Positions 7,095 to 14,493 of a stretch of 21,268 nt of DNA are shown in pieces. A program made the position numbers and the translations under genes. The notes under the pieces are model-generated. The model was not told the DNA's origin, made no database searches, and saw only the letters and a program-made list of their open reading frames with translations. This stretch comes from a virus. The stretch's first letter is position 1. The number at the start of each line of letters is the position of its first letter. Location of the stretch: the IMG/VR virus record IMGVR_UViG_3300046001_006851, positions 1-21,268 of that record, one strand, 5' to 3'.

Positions 7095-7793
7095 ATGGAC
7101 ACAAGTAAAAATTTAGCACAGGTGCTTCGCGAACGAATGCAAGCCGACAACAAGCGTTTCTGGGCTGGTGATAACATCAGCGAGTATGTTAAAGATGAGT
7201 TTGACAAGAACTATCTTATTGAAGAGGCAACTGTAGCGTTTGAGGGTGTACTCGATGCACTGTTAATTGATCGTGAGAATGATCCTAATAGCAAAGGTAC
7301 AGCACGCCGCCTTGCTAAAATGTACTTCAATGAAATTATGGCAGGTAGATATGAACCAGCACCAGATGCAACCGCTTTCCCAAATGATTCGGCAGACCGT
7401 TACGAAGGTATGTTGGTGGTTAGAAGTGAGCTTCGTAGTATGTGTAGTCATCATCATCAGCCTGTGTCCGGTGTGGCTTATATCGGAATCATTGCTGCTC
7501 AAAAACTTATTGGTCTTAGCAAGTACACTCGCATTGCTCAGTGGTGTGCCCGTCGCGGTACATTACAGGAAGAACTCTGCAATGACATTGCACGAGAAAT
7601 CTCCAAAGCAACTGAAAGCGACAATGTAGCAGTGTATCTTGAAGCGGAACATGGCTGCTGCACCAATAGAGGAATAATGGCACACAGTAGTCTGACACAG
7701 ACCACAGTGCTCAAAGGTGCATTCAAGGACGACAAAGGAACAAAGAAGGAATTCTTTGACAATATCTTGCTTCAGTCAAGAAACGGTAATTAA
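7095..7793 (+). CDS. folE: GTP cyclohydrolase I (FolE type)
   Basis: A 232-residue enzyme converting GTP to 7,8-dihydroneopterin triphosphate, first step of both folate and 7-deazaguanine synthesis. Hallmarks appear in order: DPNSKGTARRLAKMY (family form DxxxTPxRvA), RSMCSHHHQPVSG (C117 and H120 match E. coli zinc ligands C110 and H113; the usual Glu of CEHH is Ser118), IGLSKYTRIAQW, RRGTLQEEL, and EHGCCTNRGI (C188 matches C181). All three zinc ligands are therefore present. The start follows GGAG (7084-7087) eight bases ahead. It is the first gene of a new transcription unit. With queD, queE and dpdA in the window, the product probably feeds DNA modification rather than folate. Its product begins the route that queD and queE continue. 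Confidence 0.92.
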   Translation: MDTSKNLAQVLRERMQADNKRFWAGDNISEYVKDEFDKNYLIEEATVAFEGVLDALLIDRENDPNSKGTARRLAKMYFNEIMAGRYEPAPDATAFPNDSADRYEGMLVVRSELRSMCSHHHQPVSGVAYIGIIAAQKLIGLSKYTRIAQWCARRGTLQEELCNDIAREISKATESDNVAVYLEAEHGCCTNRGIMAHSSLTQTTVLKGAFKDDKGTKKEFFDNILLQSRNGN

Positions 7794-7809
7794 ATTAAAG
7801 GAAAATAAT

Positions 7810-8337
7810 ATGACACAAACTGTACCCAATGTAAAATTTGCATTTCGCGAAGGCGACGAAGCTCCCGAAGATGGCGGTTGCCCGATCGGCGGAGAATTTG
7901 TTTTTAAAACAAGCACGGATTTGTTTGCCAACAAACAAGTGATTGTCTTTAGTCTGCCCGGAGCATTTACTCCCACTTGCAGCACATACCAACTGCCGGG
8001 CTTTGAACAAAAGTTTGAAGAATTTCGAGCCAAAGGCATTGATGAGATTTATTGCATCAGTGTCAACGATGCCTTTGTAATGAACGAATGGGCTCGATCG
8101 CTGGGTATTAAAAATATCAAAGTCGTCCCAGACGGCGCCGGTACTTTTACCGACGGAATGGGCATGACAGTTGACATGAGTGAGATTGGATTTGGCCTGC
8201 GCAGTCGTCGTTATGCGGCAGTGATCAACAACTGCAAAGTAGAAAAAATGTTTGTGGAACCCGACTCCAGTGCCGCAGATCCAGATCCTTACGGTGTTTC
8301 TAGCCCCGAGAGTGTGATGAAGTACATCGACCAATGA
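7810..8337 (+). CDS. peroxiredoxin, Prx5-like
   Basis: A 175-residue thiol peroxidase. The start at 7810 is preferred over an earlier in-frame ATG (7717) because AAAGGA lies seven bases ahead, the earlier one is deep inside folE, and homology begins after 7810. The peroxidatic Cys is C57 in [13 protein letters not shown], the standard PxxxTxxC active site. R134 in RSRRYAAVI matches the conserved Arg of Prx5 proteins. Other Cys are C24, C82 and C141; whether one acts as resolving Cys is unclear. No glutaredoxin domain is fused. The family reduces H2O2 and alkyl hydroperoxides in the cytoplasm. It overlaps the ferredoxin start by ATGA, so the two are coupled. Such an enzyme is unusual cargo for a phage. 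Confidence 0.9.
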   Translation: MTQTVPNVKFAFREGDEAPEDGGCPIGGEFVFKTSTDLFANKQVIVFSLPGAFTPTCSTYQLPGFEQKFEEFRAKGIDEIYCISVNDAFVMNEWARSLGIKNIKVVPDGAGTFTDGMGMTVDMSEIGFGLRSRRYAAVINNCKVEKMFVEPDSSAADPDPYGVSSPESVMKYIDQ

Positions 8338-8660
8338 CCTATGTTGTAACCGAAGAATGTATTCTTTGCAAACACACTGACTGTGTTGCGGTGTGTCCGG
8401 TAGATTGTTTTGTGGAAGGTCCAAACTTTCTAGCAATCGACCCGGATGGATGTATCGACTGTGCAGTGTGTGTGCCCGAGTGTCCAGTCAATGCTATCTA
8501 TGCCGAGGATGATGTTCCGGCACACTTACAAGCATTTGTGGATATCAATGCAGAATTGGCAAAAAAATGGTCGCCTATAACCAAACGAAAAGATCCACTG
8601 CCAGACCATGAAAAATGGACAAATGTTCCCAATAAATTAGAACATTTGGATCGCAGTTGA
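8334..8660 (+). CDS. fdxA: 7Fe-8S ferredoxin (FdxA type)
   Basis: A 108-residue ferredoxin closely matching the bacterial FdxA/Azotobacter FdI plan over its whole length. All nine cysteines of FdI have counterparts: C9, C12, C17, C21, C25, C40, C43, C46 and C50. In FdI the equivalents of C9, C17 and C50 bind the 3Fe-4S cluster and those of C21, C40, C43 and C46 bind the 4Fe-4S cluster. The C-terminal tail (LNAELAxxW...KDPLPDxxxW...LEHL-type) also matches, so it is not truncated. It starts in an ATGA overlap with the peroxiredoxin, suggesting linked redox roles; the electron partner is unknown. Its stop codon is part of the -35 box of the next promoter. Gammaproteobacteria and Betaproteobacteria carry this type widely. 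Confidence 0.93.
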   Translation: MTYVVTEECILCKHTDCVAVCPVDCFVEGPNFLAIDPDGCIDCAVCVPECPVNAIYAEDDVPAHLQAFVDINAELAKKWSPITKRKDPLPDHEKWTNVPNKLEHLDRS

Positions 8661-8685
8661 CTATAAAATATTCTTTTGTTATAAT
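8657..8685 (+). promoter_or_regulatory. near-consensus sigma70 promoter for the S8 protease
   Basis: TTGACT (8657-8662) and a perfect TATAAT (8680-8685) are separated by 17 bases. The -35 box contains the fdxA stop TGA (8658-8660). The transcript would have a leader of about 25 bases carrying AGGAGG (8707-8712), then ATG at 8718: the strongest promoter plus ribosome binding site in the window. Confidence 0.8.
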
Positions 8686-8717
8686 GAATACTTAACCAAC
8701 CATATAGGAGGTCCGCA

Positions 8718-10931
8718 ATGACCAAAGTATTGAAATTTTTTGCAATTGCCGTGATGGCAATGACCATGGGGCTGGCAGTAGCAGCTGATGTAGTTCGCTA
8801 TGCGTATATCACTGCCATGGTAAAACAACCCAATGGCACGGTGATTAACCAACAATGGAAATACACCTACATCAACAACAAGCTTCGAGCCAAGGACCTA
8901 ATCAGTGCCACAACAGTTGGCGCCGTGGCATCTGTTGCGCGGCCTGTAACCCCAACTGTGACTCCAGCGGTGACTCCAGCGGTGATCCCAACTGTGCCCA
9001 GGCTAGTGTTTGATGCCAATTTCAACGCGGCCACCTACTACAACAACCCCAACATGGGCACGCCTACAGCAGTGCCCAGTTTTGACCCCAGCTGGTATTT
9101 GACCAGTGAGGCTGGCAAAACAATCTCAGCCACGGGTGCCAACTATGCCTATGCTCGTGGCTGGACTGGCAAGGGCTCGACCATTATGGTGATGGACACT
9201 GGCATTGCTGTGGCTGGCAGTGAGTTTGCTGGAAAAATCAAATACAGCGTGGACTACACACAGACCAGCATATTGGACACAGTGGGTCACGGCAGCCAGG
9301 TGGCAGCCATTGCGGCCGCTGCTCGTGACGGCAAAGGCATGCATGGTGTGGCCTACGATGCCAATCTGGCCATTGCCAAGATTGGCACGGGTAATAGCGT
9401 CAGCATGGCATCAGCTCGTCAAGCACTGGTGTGGGCACAGCAGTACACAGACATTGTGGTGGCTAACTTGAGTTCCAATGTGAACTATGCCGCTGACTAC
9501 ACCAGATCTGTTTACAGGTTGGCTGACGGTACTTTTTACAGCAACCATGTCAACTACGGTGGCACCAACTACTACAACTTGGAACGACCAACTGATTGGT
9601 CTGCGGTGTTGGGCAAGCAAATGGTGCTGGTTGTGGCCGCAGGCAATCAAGGCCTAGGCTATGTGCAGTCGCCTGCGGTGTTTGCGTCTGCTGTGGGCCG
9701 AGACGGCCGACTAGTGATGAATGGGCAGATGATTATTGCAGGTGGCTGGAACACCACCACCAACTCAGTGGAGGGCAACGGTGCAGGACACATTTGCAAA
9801 GTGTCAGTGAATCAGGTGTGTCAAGACAGTTATCGCACCAAAGACTTCTTCTTGATGGCGCCCAGTGTGGCCATTGAAACTGTGGGTGCAGACGGTGCAT
9901 ATCGAACCAGCAGCGGCACCAGTTTTGCTGCACCTGCCATATCTGGTGCAGTGGCTGTGGTTCATCAGTTGTGGCCCTACATGAAGGGTGATCAGCTGGC
10001 TCAGCTGCTGTTTAAAACTGCCAATAAAAACATAAAAAACTACAACGCAGATCAAATGGGCCATGGGCTGTTGGATCTCAACAGGGCCACACAGCCAGTG
10101 GGGTCGCTGGGCGTTTCAGTCACAGGTCGAACAGGCACAGCGCGGCCACTCAGCGGCGGTTTGGCCATTGCTGGTGTGATGGATGCATCAGTGTCCAGCA
10201 TGCTGTCGGCTGTGTCGGCTGTTGACAGCTTTGAACGAGACTTCACAGTGAACCTGTCATCTGCTGCTGGCAGCACTGTGCAGCCTGTGGAACACATGCA
10301 GCAGACTGCGGGACAAAGTTGGAGCAGTAAATTTGCAGGTCCTTCAGTCACAGCCCGAGGTGTGACCATCAGTGGCACGGGTGCCAACATCAGTGTGGGA
10401 GTCAGCAGCCAAGCATTTGATCTTCATCGGCAAGCCTTGCAGTATCAAGCCACAGTCACACAAGTGGCACACAATCCTTGGGTCAACTTCTCTGGCATGT
10501 GGGGACAAAGTGCAGGCTCCACCACTGCTGAATTCAGCATGTTGTACAGCCCAGACGCTTCGGGTGCATGGGCACAGGCAGGTGTTATGAACACTGCGGG
10601 CCAATACCAGTACGCCATGGTCAATCGCGTGTCTGACATTCGCAGTGCCTATGCTGTAGCAGGGTGGAGGAACAACAGTGTGAACTTGTATGCTGGCTTC
10701 AAGCCTACTGTGACCAGTGGCTCAGTCAACTTGACAGTTCCCACCAGTGTTGATGCTGATGGAGTCATGCACTACAGCAACGCAACCAATCAGATCCGTA
10801 ACCAACGCACTGGTTTTGTTGGCGCCAGTGTTGACTATGCACCTGTGCGCAATCACAGCCTAAATTTATCAACAACATATGGCCAAGATGGCACAGGCCA
10901 AATTGGTTTGAAATACAAGATTGCTTTATAA
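8718..10931 (+). CDS. secreted S8 subtilisin-like protease, possible autotransporter
   Basis: A 737-residue protein with AGGAGG five bases before the ATG. The N-terminus is a signal peptide (MTKVLKFFAIAVMAMTMGLAVAA, cut probably after A23). A Pro/Thr/Val linker (residues 76-93) precedes the protease domain. The triad is D160 (IMVMDTG), H191 (VGHGSQVA) and S402 (SGTSFAAPAISGA), with oxyanion Asn N310 (VVAAGNQG). Residues from about 475 on are Ser/Gly/Thr-rich with alternating strands and could form an outer-membrane beta-barrel, as in S8 autotransporters; the final residue is Leu rather than the usual Phe, so this is uncertain. Bases 10081-10140 are about 63% GC by hand count, well above neighbouring genes. 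Composition and export signal suggest acquisition from a bacterium. A role in remodelling the host envelope is possible. Confidence 0.88.
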   Translation: MTKVLKFFAIAVMAMTMGLAVAADVVRYAYITAMVKQPNGTVINQQWKYTYINNKLRAKDLISATTVGAVASVARPVTPTVTPAVTPAVIPTVPRLVFDANFNAATYYNNPNMGTPTAVPSFDPSWYLTSEAGKTISATGANYAYARGWTGKGSTIMVMDTGIAVAGSEFAGKIKYSVDYTQTSILDTVGHGSQVAAIAAAARDGKGMHGVAYDANLAIAKIGTGNSVSMASARQALVWAQQYTDIVVANLSSNVNYAADYTRSVYRLADGTFYSNHVNYGGTNYYNLERPTDWSAVLGKQMVLVVAAGNQGLGYVQSPAVFASAVGRDGRLVMNGQMIIAGGWNTTTNSVEGNGAGHICKVSVNQVCQDSYRTKDFFLMAPSVAIETVGADGAYRTSSGTSFAAPAISGAVAVVHQLWPYMKGDQLAQLLFKTANKNIKNYNADQMGHGLLDLNRATQPVGSLGVSVTGRTGTARPLSGGLAIAGVMDASVSSMLSAVSAVDSFERDFTVNLSSAAGSTVQPVEHMQQTAGQSWSSKFAGPSVTARGVTISGTGANISVGVSSQAFDLHRQALQYQATVTQVAHNPWVNFSGMWGQSAGSTTAEFSMLYSPDASGAWAQAGVMNTAGQYQYAMVNRVSDIRSAYAVAGWRNNSVNLYAGFKPTVTSGSVNLTVPTSVDADGVMHYSNATNQIRNQRTGFVGASVDYAPVRNHSLNLSTTYGQDGTGQIGLKYKIAL
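8958..8981 (+). repeat. 12-bp tandem repeat coding the Pro-rich linker
   Basis: GTGACTCCAGCG occurs twice in tandem (8958-8969 and 8970-8981), with partial copies on both sides. It encodes the VTPA repeat between the signal peptide region and the protease domain. Such repeats change linker length by slippage without breaking the frame. Confidence 0.6.
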
Positions 10932-11323
10932 TGAAACATAGAACTCACATATTTTCGGAAAATATTCCAAGTTCAATTGAGGATAGTTCTGCTCCATGGA
11001 CAAGTTTGGTAAGAGAAGACTTCCATGTGGCAGTGTACGAGGACCGTTATCCGTGTACGCCAGGCCACCTGTTGTTTGTGCCCAAGCACAATACTATGTC
11101 AGTGGTACTGGATGCATTCAACGATGCAATTATACATGGACAGACCATGATTGAGAATGGTCAATGTGACGGATTCAATATTGGTATGAATTACGGCAGT
11201 GCCGCAGGACAGACAGTCGAGTGGCCACATGTTCATTTGATTCCCAGACGGCACGGAGATGTTGAGGACCCAGTGGGAGGTGTACGCAATACCATTCCTG
11301 GCAAGGGCAACTACCATAAATAA
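10931..11323 (+). CDS. HIT-family nucleotide hydrolase-like protein
   Basis: A 130-residue protein with its ATG overlapping the protease stop by one base (TAATG). It has the HIT features: YPCTPGHLLFVPK, CDGFNIGMNYGSAAGQTVEWPHVHLIPRRHGD, then EDPVGGVRNTIPGK. Classical members have HxHxHxx after GQTV; here the first His is Trp (WPHVHLI). The middle His, which is the nucleophile in HINT and Fhit enzymes, and the third His remain. The family hydrolyses dinucleoside polyphosphates or nucleoside phosphoramidates in the cytoplasm; the substrate here is unknown. The variant may still be active. The stop codon lies within a CATAAATA late-promoter-like motif (11315-11322). Confidence 0.85.
   Translation: MKHRTHIFSENIPSSIEDSSAPWTSLVREDFHVAVYEDRYPCTPGHLLFVPKHNTMSVVLDAFNDAIIHGQTMIENGQCDGFNIGMNYGSAAGQTVEWPHVHLIPRRHGDVEDPVGGVRNTIPGKGNYHK
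11315..11322 (+). promoter_or_regulatory. candidate T4-like late promoter (CATAAATA)
   Basis: CATAAATA matches the NATAAATA form of late promoters described for T4-like cyanophages (TATAAATA in T4). It overlaps the HIT stop codon and lies 84 bases ahead of queD. The same twelve bases, CATAAATAAAAA, recur at 19727-19738 in another gap. Function is inferred from the motif only. Confidence 0.4.
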
Positions 11324-11352
11324 AAACATAGCGGTCTTGGTGTCACTCCCGC

Positions 11353-11381
11353 TTTACAAACTCTGCCACCTATGCTATAAT
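11353..11381 (+). promoter_or_regulatory. sigma70 promoter with extended -10 for queD
   Basis: TTTACA (11353-11358) and a perfect TATAAT (11376-11381) are 17 bases apart. TGC directly before TATAAT gives the extended -10 form TGnTATAAT. AGGAG (11387-11391) and the queD ATG (11399) follow closely. Confidence 0.75.
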
Positions 11382-11398
11382 CACATAGGAGAAAAATA

Positions 11399-11950
11399 AT
11401 GGCAAACTCATCAGTGGACTTAATCCGTCATTTAGAAGAAAACTTACAAAACACTAGACCAGTGAACTATAGGTACACCAGCACCAAAGAGTATCACGAC
11501 TCTTTTCCCTGCGCCTATCGACAATGGCGTGCTGACAGTCACTGTAATCTAATACACGGCTACAGCTTCAACATGAAGTTTTACTTTGGTACCAATGATC
11601 TGGATGCTCGCAACTGGGCTGCTGATTATGGAGGTCTCAAAGAACTCAAAGGTATATTGGAAAGTCAATTTGATCACACTTTATTGGTGGCCGAGGACGA
11701 TCCTGAACTGGCGTTTTACAAAGAAATGGAACGCCGCAAGTTGGCCAAACTGACTATTCTGCCCAAACTAGGCTGCGAAGGTCTGGCTGACCAGCTGTAC
11801 AAATATGTCAATGGTGTTTACATTCCAGACATGTGGGGTCAGGCAGAATCCAAACGCTTGTGGTGCTATCGTGTGGAAGTGCGTGAAACACAAGCCAACA
11901 TGGCGTTCCGTGAAGGACATCGTGAGTGGAATGAAGATTTATTTGAATAA
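11399..11950 (+). CDS. queD: QueD-like 6-carboxytetrahydropterin synthase with altered zinc site
   Basis: A 183-residue protein with AGGAG seven bases before the ATG. QueD converts dihydroneopterin triphosphate (FolE product) to 6-carboxytetrahydropterin. The sequence aligns with E. coli QueD at SHCNLIHGYSF (C49 matches catalytic C27; H53 matches H31), AADYGGLK (like xxDFxxLK), FDHTLL (D92-H93 match D70-H71) and VRET (E163 matches E110). Two zinc ligands differ: H16 is Y40 (FPCAYRQW) and H33 is Y55 (HGY instead of HGH). The catalytic residues are kept while the standard three-His zinc site is not. It is longer than bacterial QueD (about 120 residues), with an N-terminal extension and an insert before GCEGLA. 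Context with folE, queE and dpdA supports a pathway role; metal use is open. Confidence 0.85.
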   Translation: MANSSVDLIRHLEENLQNTRPVNYRYTSTKEYHDSFPCAYRQWRADSHCNLIHGYSFNMKFYFGTNDLDARNWAADYGGLKELKGILESQFDHTLLVAEDDPELAFYKEMERRKLAKLTILPKLGCEGLADQLYKYVNGVYIPDMWGQAESKRLWCYRVEVRETQANMAFREGHREWNEDLFE

Positions 11951-11958
11951 GAAACAAC

Positions 11959-12780
11959 ATGAGCGAATACCGTATATCACTGCTGTTGCCCACTAGAGGC
12001 CGCAAAGAAGCACTAAGGCGCAGTATTCTCAGCGCAGTTGATACAGCAGATGACGTTGATTCGTTTCAAGTGTTGATAGGATTTGATGATGACGACACAG
12101 CAACAGTTGACTATTTTACAACGGAACTGCAACCAGAATTGGAACAACTTGGTGTAAACTACCAAGCGCATGTGTTTGCCCCAATGGGATATATTCGTCT
12201 AAACGAATATGTAAATGGGTTGGCACGACATGCCGATGCCGATTGGTTGGTTTTCTGGAATGATGATGCTGTTATGGAAACCCAGGGCTGGGACACTGTG
12301 ATAGCTGCGCATACCGGTGAGTTCAAAGTGCTGGCATTTCACACACACAATGATCATCCCTACAGTATTTTTCCCATTGTTCCACGGAAGTGGGTTGACA
12401 TGTTTGGATATCTAAGTCCACATCAAATCAGTGACGCATGGATCAGCCAACAGGCCTATGTACTTGATATATGGAAGCGTATTGAAGTAAATGTAACGCA
12501 CGACAGATTTGATTTGACCGGCAACAACAACGACGAAATTTTTGAAAAGCGGCCCATGTTGGAAGGTAATCCAACTGACCCTAGAGACTTTCATCACAAG
12601 TTCTGGCATGATAGACGAGTGGCAGATTTGATCAAAATGGTTGGATACATGAAATCACAAGGTCTAGACTGCACGTTTGCCGAAGCAGTGTTTGCCGGCA
12701 AACAAAATCCGTGGGAAAAATTAAAAGCCAATGATACGAACAACCAAATGGCTCAATGGAAACCGGTATGGGCGAAATAG
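11959..12780 (+). CDS. GT2-like (GT-A) glycosyltransferase
   Basis: A 273-residue protein starting eight bases after the queD stop. The N-terminus ISLLLPTRGRKEALRRSI is the GT2 opening strand and loop that binds the nucleotide. FQVLIGFDDDDTAT and WLVFWNDDAVM supply acidic motifs; the latter fits the DxD metal site of GT-A enzymes. NGLARHADADWLVF has the usual helix-strand before DxD. The C-terminal half (DISPHQISDAWISQ-like region and HDRFDLTGNNNDEIF) is less recognisable. There are no membrane segments, so the protein is soluble. Donor and acceptor unknown. Followed three bases later by a methyltransferase, perhaps acting on the same glycan. Confidence 0.75.
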   Translation: MSEYRISLLLPTRGRKEALRRSILSAVDTADDVDSFQVLIGFDDDDTATVDYFTTELQPELEQLGVNYQAHVFAPMGYIRLNEYVNGLARHADADWLVFWNDDAVMETQGWDTVIAAHTGEFKVLAFHTHNDHPYSIFPIVPRKWVDMFGYLSPHQISDAWISQQAYVLDIWKRIEVNVTHDRFDLTGNNNDEIFEKRPMLEGNPTDPRDFHHKFWHDRRVADLIKMVGYMKSQGLDCTFAEAVFAGKQNPWEKLKANDTNNQMAQWKPVWAK

Positions 12781-12782
12781 TC

Positions 12783-13562
12783 ATGACATCAACACTGGAA
12801 CAACGCATCAAACAATACTGGAACAATCAGCCTTGCAATATTCGACACAGCGGAAATGAAATTGGCAGTTTAGATTTCTTTAAAGAAGTTTCGGCTCGTA
12901 GATCTCAAGTGGAGCCACATATTCCGGAGTTTGCCGGCTTTCATCTCTGGCAGGGCAAACAGGTTTTGGAAATTGGCCCAGGTATTGGATCTGATGCTGC
13001 GGAGTTTGCTCGTCACGGTGCTGACTATTACGGCATAGACTACAGTGAAGAAAGTGTCAAACTTGCTCGTAAACGATTCGAAGTTGAAGAACTCGACGGC
13101 AATTTCCACTGTGGTGACGCCAGCGACCGAGACATGTACATTGGCTTGCCGCAGTTTGATTTGATCTACAGTTACGGTGTTATACATCATTTTCCTGCCA
13201 TTGATAAAATTATCAACAATGTGCATCAAGCTCTCAAGCCCGGTGGCGAATTCCGTTTTATGGTGTATGCCCGTGACAGTTGGAAACAGGCCATGATCAA
13301 TAAAGGTCTAGATCAATACGAAGCACAGGCCGGGTGTCCCTATGCCAAAAGCTATACCAAAGATGATATTGCAGTGCTGTTGGGATCGCAATTTCACATT
13401 GAGCGGTTGCGGCAGGATCATTGTTTCATGTATAATGTACAAGCATACAAGCAAGGCCGATATGAACTGGAGCCGTGGTTTGAAGCCATGCCTGCTGCAA
13501 TGAGAGAAGCTGTCAGAGAGTATCTAGGCTGGCACCTGTTGGTCAAAGCACGAAAGATTTAA
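12783..13562 (+). CDS. class I SAM-dependent methyltransferase
   Basis: Start chosen at ATG 12783, two bases after the upstream stop; an in-frame ATG at 12756 overlaps the previous gene by 25 bases and is the alternative. From 12783 the protein has 259 residues. Motif I is VLEIGPGIGSDAAEFARHG, followed by the acidic end of strand 2 (YYGIDYSEESVKLA), GDASD, and motif IV/post-region FDLIYSYGVIHHFPAIDKIINN, then LKPGGEFRFMVYA. This is the standard Rossmann methyltransferase of the Methyltransf_11/25 type. The substrate cannot be read. Neighbouring glycosyltransferase genes suggest a sugar or lipid acceptor; modification of a 7-deazaguanine precursor cannot be excluded. Confidence 0.85.
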   Translation: MTSTLEQRIKQYWNNQPCNIRHSGNEIGSLDFFKEVSARRSQVEPHIPEFAGFHLWQGKQVLEIGPGIGSDAAEFARHGADYYGIDYSEESVKLARKRFEVEELDGNFHCGDASDRDMYIGLPQFDLIYSYGVIHHFPAIDKIINNVHQALKPGGEFRFMVYARDSWKQAMINKGLDQYEAQAGCPYAKSYTKDDIAVLLGSQFHIERLRQDHCFMYNVQAYKQGRYELEPWFEAMPAAMREAVREYLGWHLLVKARKI

Positions 13563-13565
13563 TAA

Positions 13566-13976
13566 ATGAAATTGCCAAAAAACTTATCCGTAGATTCAGA
13601 CTGGTCAACAATCGATCTGTCGTCGGCAGAGTACACATTAGACAGTAACATGACAACGCCCTACACAATCAATACTTCTACAATCAATACTTCTCCATGG
13701 AAAAATGTTTCTGGTACAAGCAGTACCGGTACAGTGAGCATCAGCGAAAATGGTATTGAAATGCAACCCGGTGCTGATATTGTGATTGGCGGCCAGAGTT
13801 TGACAAAAACACTGGCTGCCATAAACGAACGATTGGCCATTTTACAACCAAACACCCAACTAGAATCAGAGTGGAAAGAATTGAAAGAGCTGGGCGAACG
13901 CTACCGCGAAATGGAGCAAGACCTGCTGGAAAAAGCCCGAGTCTGGGGTATACTCAAAGCACCAAGCAAGCGATAG
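13566..13976 (+). CDS. conserved phage-type hypothetical protein with C-terminal coiled coil
   Basis: A 136-residue protein. The N-terminal half is Ser/Thr/Asn-rich and low in complexity (including TINTSTINTS). The middle has GADIVIGGQSLTKTLAAINERLAILQPN, then LESEWKELKELGERYREMEQDLLEKARVWGILK, a long charged amphipathic helix that fits a coiled coil. This C-terminal pattern is familiar from hypothetical proteins of T4-like cyanophages and pelagiphages, where a role in the virion is plausible but not known to me. No signal peptide or enzyme motif. It starts three bases after the methyltransferase stop. Confidence 0.7.
   Translation: MKLPKNLSVDSDWSTIDLSSAEYTLDSNMTTPYTINTSTINTSPWKNVSGTSSTGTVSISENGIEMQPGADIVIGGQSLTKTLAAINERLAILQPNTQLESEWKELKELGERYREMEQDLLEKARVWGILKAPSKR
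13665..13694 (+). repeat. perfect 15-bp tandem duplication
   Basis: ACAATCAATACTTCT occurs twice head to tail (13665-13679 and 13680-13694), giving the TINTS peptide twice in the Ser/Thr-rich N-terminal half of the surrounding gene. The identity of both copies suggests a recent in-frame duplication. Confidence 0.7.
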
Positions 13977-13989
13977 ATGTAACACACCA

Positions 13990-14493
13990 ATGACCGAAGA
14001 AAAAAAATCTAATATTGCCAAAGGTAGAAATAGCTTTGATGCAGATATAGATGGTGCCATTGTTCCGTTCTTCAATCGAAATGTCACGCCGTATGGCACT
14101 GAAGCAGGTGGTGCTAAATTTGAACTGGTTCCTGTTACCAAACAAAAAGACATAATGATCAATCATGCTAGGATGTATGCCCAGCAAGAACATGATAGAA
14201 TTATGCAGTTGGTTGCTGTGTTGGAAAAGCAAGCGCAGGATATCAAACGCCGATTGGATGTAACAGATGCAGTGCATGCAGCAGAGTATCAATTTCAAGT
14301 GGTGATAGGCAACTGTTACTGGCTAGCCTGGGACCGCCGCAAAGAAAAAATGCTGCTGGTTCATCATGGACCCAATGACTGGAGTAGTGGGCCGCCCGAT
14401 AATTATGTGTATCAGTCACAGGTAAAATACATGGGTGACCATACATGGATGGAAATAACTGAAGGAACAGGCAATGGGAACATATTACCGTAA
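13990..14493 (+). CDS. DUF2452-like protein
   Basis: A 167-residue protein. The central helix (IMQLVAVLEKQAQDIKRRLDVTDAVHAAEY) followed by FQVVIGNCYWLAWDRRKEKMLLVHHGPNDW and VKYMGDHTWMEI matches, from memory, the DUF2452 pattern of a helix, then FxPxIGxxYxLY, EEW, and a final LLADHTWE motif. The family occurs in bacteria and phages with no assigned function. No transmembrane span or signal. It ends inside the following methyltransferase gene (20-base overlap), so the two are probably translated together. Confidence 0.7.
   Translation: MTEEKKSNIAKGRNSFDADIDGAIVPFFNRNVTPYGTEAGGAKFELVPVTKQKDIMINHARMYAQQEHDRIMQLVAVLEKQAQDIKRRLDVTDAVHAAEYQFQVVIGNCYWLAWDRRKEKMLLVHHGPNDWSSGPPDNYVYQSQVKYMGDHTWMEITEGTGNGNILP

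Noticed and set aside
7717-7809. N-terminal extension of the peroxiredoxin from an ATG at 7717
   Set aside because: It lies wholly inside folE except for its last bases, has no good ribosome binding site, and family similarity starts after 7810, where AAAGGA is well placed.
7810-10931. The window as ordinary bacterial chromosome, given fdxA, peroxiredoxin and S8 protease
   Set aside because: The T4-type nuclease, DpdA set, MazG-like gene, many small phage-type genes, uniform strand and overlapping junctions on both sides favour a phage; a chimeric assembly cannot be fully excluded.
11330-11353. Hairpin AGCGG...CCGCT as a terminator after the HIT gene
   Set aside because: Only five base pairs with a 14-base loop and no T run; more likely chance.
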